Positions 56,237 to 64,000 of a stretch of DNA of 64,000 bases are shown one piece after another. The notes beneath the pieces are model-generated. The model was given only the letters and a program-made list of their open reading frames with translations, was not told where the DNA came from and did no database searches. The translations under genes were made by a program, and so were the position numbers. The stretch comes from Cystobasidiopsis lactophilus (lineage: Eukaryota > Basidiomycota > Agaricostilbomycetes > Agaricostilbales > Chionosphaeraceae), in NCBI GenBank assembly GCA_001599975.1, contig BCIO01000001.1, positions 1,674,001 through 1,738,000 on the forward strand. The letters run 5' to 3'. Within the stretch, counting starts at the first letter, position 1, and each line of letters starts with the position of its first letter.

Positions 56237-59200
56237 ATGGAGGCCAGCCGGGCTGAGCGCTTTGAGAGCGCTTCGCGCTCAGGCCAGCGGTTCATGGAGC
56301 TAAAGGCCCAGAGGGATTCCGCTCGCAAGGCGAACCCAGAAGGCGGCAGCTATGAGCCCGTTGCGCTCGAGAACGCCAAGACGGTGGTGGGCGAGTGCAT
56401 GGACATGTGCCCAGAGTTCGAGAGGGAGGAGCGCCAGTACCAGAACAGCGTGGACAAGCTCGAGCTCATCCCTGGCACCAATCGCATCGACCCAGCCAGA
56501 GCTGTCAAGTCCTACCACCGCTCCGCAGCCGGCAACGAGCTGCCCCCGCCTTCTGATATTCGCCCCCGAATGGTCCTCAAGGTGTGCTAGCCCTTCCCCC
56601 TTCAAGCCATTCGCAAGATCGAAGGCCCACATCCCAACCTACAATAGCGAACGCTGGACTACCTCTTCCACGAGATCCTCGCTGCTGACCCTACGCTCGA
56701 GACGGCCCATCCGTTCTTGAGGGACAGGACCAGAGCAATCAGGGCCGACTTCACCATGCAACGCGACAACTCGGCCGTGGCCATCGAGTGCCACGAGAGG
56801 ATCGCCCGCTTCCACATCTACTGCCTCCACACCATGCACGCCAAGCCAGGATTCGTCGAGTCGCAAGAGCTCGAGCAACTCAGGAAAGGTGGGCGCCCGC
56901 TTTCACTTATGAGGGAGGTGGTGGGCTCACGCTGGGGCGACAGTGCTCCAAACGCTGACCGAACACTACGACGACGCCAGGAAGACCGGAGTGGAAGCGC
57001 CCCACGAGGCTGAGTTCAGGTCCTACTACCTGTTGACGCACTTGCGCGACCCGGTGCACATGCGCGCCGCCGAGCTCTTGCCGCCCAACATCTTCAAGAA
57101 CCCCATGTTCCAATTCGCCTGCCGCCTTCAAGCCCTCGCCCAACGCAATAACGTCCACTTCATCCCTGGCACCCGAGCGCGGCCCAACAGCACGGAAGCT
57201 TGTCTCAACGCCTTCTCAAGATTCTTCAAGCTCATCGCCTCGCCCACCTGCACCTTCCTCATGGCCTGCTTGCTTCTACCCGAGTTTGACGACATCCGGT
57301 CCAGCGGGCTGAAGGCGCTGAAGAAGGCTTTCCTGGGACCGCACGGGCCGTTCCCGCTGGCCACGCTCACCAAGATGCTCGGGTGCGAGGACGAGGCGGA
57401 CTGCGCGGCGTTGTGTGCAGAGTGCGGGCTGGAAGTGGTCAAGGATCCCATCTCGGGCCGGCCGGTTGACGTCGTGCTGAACAAGGGCGTCGCTTTTCGA
57501 GGTCGGTCCGGCTCACCACCGCACGCTCGCCTCTGTCTCACACAGAAGAGGCGACCCTTTAAACAGATTTCAACAAGATTACAGCGCCGACCAGACAAAA
57601 ACCCCACAGGCTGGTGGGCAGCAAGCGAGGCAACGCGTCCATTCAACAGCTCATTGACGGCAAAGCCCAGCCTCACATCCAGTCTTCGCCCTTGCAGGCC
57701 TCGAAAAGCGCCCCACCCAGACCACCGACAGCTCTATCCATACTGTCAGCCCAAGCTGCGCCATTCAAGCCTCAACCAGTGGAGAAAGTGGTGACCACAG
57801 TCGCCACCTCCGTCGCCTTCCCTGCACCCTTCCCGCTACAACTCCCGCCGGTTGGTCTGCGATATTCTACACCACCTCTGGTGCCGCTAGATCCACCGTC
57901 TTTGCCACCAACTCCGCCCGTCTTCAAGGCCGGCAGATCGCCCAAGCTGCCTAATGGGAGCTCATCATCCGTATCTCCTTTGCCTTCGCCACCCAAAGTC
58001 AACCGACAGCTGCCTCAATCACCGCCAGTGGCTTCGACCAGCAAGTTGCCAGCTCCAAGTCCCATGGCCACTCCAACCAAAGCAAGCGACACTCCCAAGA
58101 AAGCCTCGCCGCTGCCGTCGTCGGTGAAGAAGCAAAAGCAGCTCAACTTTCTGGTCTCCAATCTCTACCGCATGCTCGTTTCCGAGGTGGTGGAGCGGAC
58201 GGCCAAAGAGGCGGCTGCCGATGCTCTAGCTGGGGTGCAAGAGCGGAAGAGCGCTCGAGAAGAGTTAGAGCGACGGCAACATGTCGCTCAAATGGCTCAG
58301 AATTTGGCCGATAGGCTGATACAGCAAGAAGCGGCGCGTGTGCTGGTGGAGAAGAACGCTGCGCTTTACACAAAGAGGCGGGCCTTCGCGGCATGGAAAG
58401 CGCAGGTGAACAATCGCAGGTCCAAAGTGCATGCCCTGCAGACCCGCATCGAGCAGATCAAGAGGGCGGCGTCGGAGCTGGGACGTGCGCTGGACAGAGA
58501 GCCGGCCTCCAGGCACGCGTCCATCGACTATGCCCTCCAAAGGCTCGAACTTTCCGGCATGGATGTGGACGAGGAATCGGCCGTGCAGTTTGCCGAGGTA
58601 TGTTTTGTTCCCTGAGAACATTTGGTCTATTCTGATGCTCGGAGTGCTGCTTAGAAATTGGAGCAAGCGCGCAACTTTTGGTCGAAGGGAACGTTTCTCG
58701 CAGCCATTCAGCGCAACATGCACCAACACCGCCTCCAAGCGCTCGACTGCTTGATATTTGTGCCAAACGTCGACGGCGTCGAAGCCAAGTGGTATCGGAG
58801 CAAGTTCGACTTTGCCTCGTCCGCACAAAACTGGCAAACCTTCTTCGGCGACGATGATGTGGAGCTGCATATCGACATGTTCGATCCGCCTCTCATGGAG
58901 AAAGTCGTGGGTTTTTTGTGGGCGTTGAAGGGCCGCGCTATGCTGACAGCCAGTTCAGAGGCTTGCGAAATCGTCGTTGTTCATTTTCAACGTTGAAGTG
59001 GCCGACGACAAGAGCAAGTAAGCAATGAGGTTTCAGGCCGTATTTCCTACACTCATCTTGTTTTCTCTTCAGGATGCTGAAGGCACAAAAGCAACTCAAA
59101 TTCTTACGACAGCGCTTCACCAAAGAAGCTTCAACCGAGCCGCGACTCCTACTTGTTCTTTGGCCAAGTGATGAAAGCTGGTCAGCGCAAGAAGTCATGG

Positions 59201-60163
59201 CTCGTGCGCAAGAGTTTGGCACCGTGCTCGAAGCCTTTCCGGACCACCGGATCATCGTCTGGTCGGACAGGACGGTCGAGGGCGACTTTCAAGGAGCGCT
59301 CTCCGCACTAGTCAAGCCGCCCGCACCCAATGCGGCGCTTGTGGAACTCAAGTTCTTTGGGTTTCTGCGGCCGATTGTCGACCAGTGGTACGCCTACATC
59401 GTTGACGAACTGGGCTCGGCCCGCGGCTTTGCTGGCTCGAGCTTCAAATTCGTACACGCCGCCATCAACGCTCTACTCAATGCGGTCCTCGAAGTTGCGC
59501 AAGAAGCCGAGGTCAAATTGGACCAGAGTTATCTAGCGCTGCCGTCACATGAAGTCAAGCCGTCGTAAGTTGCTGCCGCCCCCTTTTATGCGTCTTCCTC
59601 TGAGTTACGACCAACCTTCAGATTGCGGATGGAGCTGCTTCAGTGCGCCAACTTGCTCGGCTTCAGCTCCGACCTCGTCGAGGTGCTTCAGTCGCTGCAG
59701 GACGCTGTCGGTGGGTCGTCAAAGTCCAGTGCACGGACGTTTCCACGGTCTGATATTGTGTCCAAAAGATGATCGAATGCTGCTCATTCCGTTTTGCGAC
59801 TCCCTGATTCAACACGTCCGAGCGCACACCACGGTTGAAGCCCAACTCACCAATCGCTTCAATGCCCACTTCAAGCATGTCGGCTTGAATTTTGGCTACG
59901 CGTTAGAGGGGATCAAGAGTGACGTTGACCGGGCAGCAAAGAAGAAGAAGAAGCGAAAGGCGTCTGGCGCAGCTGACGGCCTCGAGTGAGTGTTTTCGAA
60001 GATTCTGCGCGAGGACGACGGCTCACATCTCGTCACCAGTACTCCAAAGAAAGTCAAGCCAAACTCTTCTTCTCCTCTCAAGGAAGCCTGGCTACCGCAG
60101 AATTTGGTCAACCTGCAGGCGGTGGCGAAGGAGGGGCGCAACATTCTAGCTTCGAACTCCTAA
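56237..60163 (+). CDS. SAC3: Sac3/GANP mRNA-export scaffold (TREX-2)
   Basis: Sac3 scaffolds the TREX-2 complex that couples transcription to mRNA export at nuclear pores. The SAC3/GANP domain begins VVGECMDMCPEFEREERQYQ (the CxDMCP signature), and continues DPARAVKSYHRSAAG, TLDYLFHEILA, LRDRTRAIRADFTMQRD, CHERIARFHIYCLHTM and EFRSYYLLTHLRDP. HRLVGSKRGNASIQQLID closes the domain. A Pro/Ser linker follows. Then a long charged helix (ALAGVQERKSAREELERRQH...), matching the Sus1/Cdc31-binding region, precedes a C-terminal globular part (QARNFWSKGTFLAAIQRNMH, IIVWSDRTVEGDFQ). The tail is lysine-rich and ends NLQAVAKEGRNILASNS. About ten introns. The N-terminus may be incomplete: an acceptor-like site sits just before the chosen ATG. 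Confidence 0.9.
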
Positions 60164-60226
60164 TCTTCAAGCAATGCATAAATGCAAAGTTTTGGCATTG
60201 TCCGTGTGTTCTAACGTGCTCTATCG

Positions 60227-61265
60227 TCATACATGAAATTTGCGCTCCACCCTGAGTAAGGCGACCTTGCCATCAATGGCAATCTCGTGATTCAACCCTC
60301 GATTGCCCGCCGGCAGCCACTCCAAGTAACTGACATGCACTTTGAAGCGGCGCGATGCTTGCGCTTTGCCTACGAGCCTGTCCCTGCCTCTGTCGTAGCC
60401 GTTTGCTTTCACAACGTGCCGCCGATGAGAATTCTCTTCTTCGGATACCGCCAAGAACTGCAAAGCAAGCTATTCATTAGAGCAATAATAATACCCATTG
60501 GCTGTCACGCCTACCCAGGCCTGGCTGTTCGCTTCGGTCCCGTTCTGTTTCCTGCAGGCGAACGATGAGATCTGCCACGAAGAAGGTTGGGCAGCGTACC
60601 ATGCTCGCAGATGATTCCCTCCTATCACACTTTCGACACATGTTCCGAAAACTGGTACGGGAACGACAGCTTCTCTCTGAGGACAAAGCAATTATGTCAA
60701 GATCTGCTAACGCGAAACGGTGGACCTACGATCTCAAACAATTGAGGCATACGCCCTTGCCCATCGCTGCAAGCTGGCCATAAGAGGTCTGTGAATGAAG
60801 ATGCCGCTTCACATGACTCACTTCAAGTCGGCGAGCATGTCATCGCCTAGGTGGAAGTTTAAGCATTCCGGTTCGCTGCTCACAGCAGCGTCAGACATCT
60901 CTTTGGTATGCGAAGGAGCGTCTAGATAAGCTCGCGTACAAGCCCAGTTCTTTCAGAAAGTCGTAGATTCCTTTATCATCGAGAACGACAGGATCGGAAG
61001 CGCCAGACACGATGATATTCAGAGGCTCTCCATTCTTCATATATCTATCGCTTCAGCTGCCTTGCAGCAACGTAGTCAGAAACAGGCATACGCAGCGAAA
61101 GTCCTCGCAGAAGCGAGCCAGCCGGTTCCAAGGCCGCAAAGGGTAGAAGTCGTCATGAGGGTCGTCAAGCACAGAATCGTTCAAAGGCTCTAGTAGGTGC
61201 TGGCGGGCAAGCACATAACATCTAAGGAACAAGAGCAGCCAGGCCCAAAACTGGGCGGCCCTCAT
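60227..61265 (-). CDS. Secreted protein of a conserved fungal family, function unknown
   Basis: A signal peptide (MRAAQFWAWLLLFLRCYVLA) starts a small exported protein. Internal exons, placed by frame, read NGEPLNIIVSGASDPVVLDD, KGIYDFLKELG, EPECLNFHLGDDMLADLK, VESVIGGNHLRAW, KQNGTEANSQAW, FLAVSEEENSH and ANGYDRGRDRLVGKA. The end is LPAGNRGLNHEIAIDGKVAL. I recognise these blocks (GGNH-x-R-x-W, QNG, AVSxEE, NGYxxGRDxLVG, NHxIxIDG) as a widespread but uncharacterised family of fungal extracellular proteins; no enzymatic function is known to me. At least five introns, the shortest about 50 nt. Convergent with SAC3, 63 bp apart. Confidence 0.78.
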
Positions 61266-61473
61266 CAGCAGCGGCGGCGGCGGACGAGAGCAAGGGGCAT
61301 CGCCGCCACCGTGACCGGCTTGATAATGTCTGGCAAATGTGGGAAAACGTAGTGCATGCAGTTTATAGATGGCAAAGTGTGTCGTGTGTACAAGAAGTCG
61401 GATCGGGTCGTAAATTGGAGAGGAGGTGTACTGTACAAACCAAGCCAAAGGTCGAGAGGAGGACGATGACGAA

Positions 61474-63146
61474 TCAAGAGATAACGCATTTGCAGCAGCC
61501 TGCGCCGTCCTCCTCCTGCTCCACCTTTAGACGCTGGTGAATTGAAGTCTCGTTGGGCGAAGCCTTGTTGGAGGCGCCCATCAAAGTCGGTTTGGACTGC
61601 GTGCGCTGCCGCAGTGTCGCTGCTGCTACGCCCGGAGAAGCCAACTCCGGTAGTTGCCACGCCTCCGTTCTGCCTGTGCCTGTGCTGTGGAGGTCAAGCG
61701 GCGCCGGTGCGTGCGGCCTTGCGATAGAAGGCTGGAGCTCGAAGGACTGCTTCTCCATCTCTTGCGACTGCTTGCTCTTTAAGCCCGTCGGCGGCCCGGA
61801 GGGCGAGTTGGACGCCTTGAGGGCTATCTTTTTGCGCGGTGTCCCGTCCGCGTTGTACTCGACGATGAGCTCGCCGTCCGCCGTGCCGGCTTCCGCCAGC
61901 ATTTTAGACTGGATCTGCTTGGCAACTGTCGGCAACAGCATGTCGTCAAAGGTGCGCATGGTCGAAGAAGGCGTAATCGAGCTGCGGTGGCTTCTGCAAA
62001 CACAGCCGCGAACAGTCAATCACCTTTGACTGAGCGTTCACAGGCCAAAGGCTTACAATGCTGCCAGAGAGTCGGGCGGCGGCATTACGTCTTGCTTGTA
62101 CAAAATGGGCGAGTCGCCTGTGCTCCACGGCGGCGTAGCATTGTCAGCCACGCCAGACAGAGACGACGCGGACATGGAGCGTTGCCGGCCTGGTGACGTG
62201 CCCGTCGGCGTCGTGAAGTTGCGCGTTTGCTGCACTCGCCTTTTGGCGCTGGTGGGTGTCAGTCCAGTGACGGCTCTAGTTCTAGGCTGGGACAAGGGAG
62301 TGGAGGGAGAGCGAGAGATGTTGGTGTGACCGCTGTTGGTGGATTTGTTGAGCGACGTTGCATGCGAGCTGGCGGAGCGGTTCAGATGGCTATTGGAGGA
62401 GTCTGGCGTCTGCGGCAAGCCCTTGGTTTTGCGCTTGGTGGGCGTGGAATGCGGTGTCGACCGGTCGGGGGTTGGAAAGGTCAATAGGTTGACGTTCACG
62501 CCCGGCGGGATCCTGTGCTTCTTCAGGCTTGACGACCTGGTCATCCTTTGATGCCCAGACCCGTTGCTGTGCTCAGTCAGCGAGCCAAAGCTGGCGTCCC
62601 TGGAACGGCCCAAGCTCCCCTCCTGCTCGCTGTCACTCGTGTCCGTGTTCGTGTTCGCCCTCTTGCGCGCGGGAATTCTGCTCTTGGAAGGCGACCTGGG
62701 TGTCTGGTTGGTGAGCGAGGGCGAGAGCTCGTGCGAGTGGCTATCGAGCGAGCTACTCGAGTCGTTCCTGCGTATGGCAAATGGCGACGGACTGGCGTAG
62801 TCCCGCTGCCGAGCTGCCCGTTCCCTTGACGATAGCAGCTCATCCGCCACCGGGAGCCTGCAAAGACCATGCGCCAAACAGTCAACGCCTTGTTCACCAC
62901 CGCGAGCCCAAATAAGGAAGCCACGAACGTTACAAGGTCTTCAATGGAATCCTCCAGCCCATTCTCCTCCACAGCAATCTTGCGCGACGACGGCAGCCGC
63001 TGGTTGAACAGGCTGGGGCCAGCTGCTGCCGACATGAGCCCAGTGGACGGGCGCCGTGGCGGGGGCGCTAGAAGAGTGGTCGCTCCGTTGCTCGTGTAGA
63101 GTGGCTGCAGGCGGCTGGTGCTGGGTTGCCTCTGGATGGCGGCCAT
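61474..63146 (-). CDS. Ser-rich, basic CAAX-box protein of unknown function
   Basis: The C-terminus reads GAGCCKCVIS: CVIS is a CAAX farnesylation box and the preceding CCK cysteines are likely palmitoylation sites, so plasma-membrane or endomembrane anchoring is expected. The N-terminal half is Ser/Thr/Pro/Arg-rich and disordered (MAAIQRQPSTSRLQPLYTS; many SP/TP sites such as SPSKSRIPARKR and TFPTPDRSTPHSTPTKRK, suggesting phosphorylation). The segment FDDMLLPTVAKQIQSKMLAE after the last intron is compact and looks conserved. It is followed by ELIVEYNADGTPRKKIAL. Three exons: 63146 to about 62929, about 62857-62057, and 61991-61474. I do not recognise a family. Divergent from the thioesterase gene. 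Confidence 0.7.
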
Positions 63147-63255
63147 TTGGACATTGAGGGTGCTAGTTCAGGTGCAAGCCGATGCAGCGCCAGAAAAAAC
63201 AAGAGGCCAGGCGGCGCAAAGGGGTCAGTGCGCTGCCTCCGTCGTCGACCTCGGC
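63147..63255. promoter_or_regulatory. Divergent promoter of CAAX protein and thioesterase genes
   Basis: 109 bp between the outward-pointing start codons of the CAAX-box gene (63146, minus) and the proposed start of the thioesterase (63256, plus). No TATA or CCAAT element was recognised. Confidence 0.35.
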
Positions 63256-64000
63256 ATGAAGCATCTCTCTCCCAACCCACGACCTTCTTTTGCTGGTGTT
63301 TTAGTTCCTGGATCTCAGACCTTCTCTGGAACTGCCCCTGATGACAGTGAGGCCCCTAGCGCCGCCATTTTCTCTGCGTTTCGGCGGCTGCTCAAACACG
63401 CCCTCAGGCCTGCAAGAGGTTTGTCGCCCAAGTCTACCGCGACTTTGTCCGCATGAGTTGGTCTTTGGATTGCATCTGTCTGCCATGATAAAAAAGATGT
63501 GCCGAAACTACTGCTGCTCAGATGGCCATGAAGCGGTCTGCCTGCCCAACCTCCGCGTTCTGGACGCCCACCCATCTGGACGTGTGACCGTGTCTGTCAA
63601 AGTCGAGCCGAGGAACACGAACAGGTTGAATGTCTTGCATGGGGGTGAGTCTGCTTTACCTTCTGGGGTCGAAGATCTGGGGTGGAGCCGCTGAACCTCG
63701 GATCTGCCACTGGACAGCGGTGATTGTGCGGCTTGCCGTCCGTCTGCTTCTCTGGCCAACCTGAATGTTGCTCTTCAGTGCTCTCTTGTGGACACGGTTG
63801 GCAGCTTGGCACTAAGTGCCAAAGGAATGTGGTCAGTGATTGGTTCAGTGGCGCAAAACTAGCCAAGCTAATCCCATCATGCAGGCTCACTGGAGTGTGC
63901 GTGTCTTAACAAACATGGCATGAACAAAGGCCTAAGCGAGAGAACGCACCTCAGGAGCACCGACATCTCCGTGTCGTGGGACCTCTTCTCTTGCCGTCTC
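63256..64000 (+). CDS. PaaI/ACOT13-type hotdog thioesterase (5' part, runs off the edge)
   Basis: The visible exons encode the N-terminal half of a hotdog-fold acyl-CoA thioesterase. A leader (MKHLSPNPRPSFAG, then SAAIFSAFRRLLKHALRPAR) joins across an intron to GHEAVCLPNLRVLDAHPSGR, VTVSVKVEPRNTNRLNVLHG and then CSLVDTVGSLALSAKGMW. Further exons give LTGVSTDISVSWDLFS at the window edge. LHGG and SLVDTVGSLA hold the family's catalytic/substrate-binding residues. ACOT13-like enzymes hydrolyse medium/long-chain acyl-CoA, often in mitochondria. The junction after LHGG is not resolved: with donor GTGAGT at 63642 the next exon frame does not match, so a small exon or another donor is involved. The start codon is provisional. 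Confidence 0.75.

Noticed and set aside
1-64000. A defence island, biosynthetic cluster or mobile system spanning several genes
   Set aside because: Neighbouring genes belong to unrelated housekeeping pathways, with ordinary spacing and no shared family except the two local tandem pairs.

Overview
The window is 64 kb of GC-rich, gene-dense nuclear DNA from a filamentous or yeast-like fungus, most likely a basidiomycete. The grounds are many short introns (about 45-85 nt, GTRNGY...YAG with CTNAY-like branch sites) in nearly every gene, fungal cell-wall glycosidases, and fungal-type versions of Wss1, Sac3, a Ral2-like kelch-BTB protein and a mitochondrial complex I subunit. The subphylum cannot be fixed from the sequence alone. 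I support 27 protein genes (26 complete, one running off the right edge), almost all with introns. I found no convincing tRNA, rRNA, transposon, retroelement or CRISPR. All coordinates span first to last coding base including introns. For several genes I checked that the spliced exons keep frame; where I did, the evidence says so.

Layout. 1-5.8 kb: a CENP-B-type helix-turn-helix protein, a tiny SCOC/Slo1-like coiled-coil gene, and the DNA-protein crosslink protease Wss1 transcribed divergently from it. 5.9-14 kb: a run of minus-strand genes with a membrane-anchored GH17 glucanase, ATP synthase subunit g, a secreted GH17-like protein, and a PA2G4/Cdb4 homologue. 14-22.8 kb: two tandem duplications back to back, a pair of cytochrome b5-acyl-CoA dehydrogenase fusions (minus) and a pair of arrestin-like trafficking adaptors (plus). 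22.9-28.4 kb: a mitochondrial block with a PPR-like protein and NDUFA9 sharing a 65-bp divergent promoter, then mitochondrial ribosomal protein uL1. 28.7-44.2 kb: a protein kinase with a very long disordered tail, a glutathione peroxidase, a GT25 glycosyltransferase, a kinesin-7-like motor, and a large SHPRH-type SNF2-RING ubiquitin ligase. 45.3-64 kb: an unrecognised protein with a possible N-myristoylation start, a Ral2-like kelch-BTB protein, an importin-7/8-type karyopherin, a DHA1 drug/polyamine transporter, the mRNA-export scaffold Sac3, a conserved secreted protein, an unrecognised CAAX-box protein, and the start of a PaaI/ACOT13-type thioesterase.

The genes do not form one pathway. 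Recurrent themes are nucleus-cytoplasm exchange and chromatin (CENP-B-like, SHPRH, importin, Sac3, PA2G4, Wss1), mitochondria (ATP20, NDUFA9, uL1m, PPR-like) and cell wall or secretory pathway (two GH17, GT25, SCOC, arrestins). Nothing here is clearly a new defence or mobile system. The most unusual items are the orphan CAAX protein, the orphan possibly myristoylated protein, the GH17-like protein lacking its nucleophile glutamate, and the two adjacent tandem duplications.
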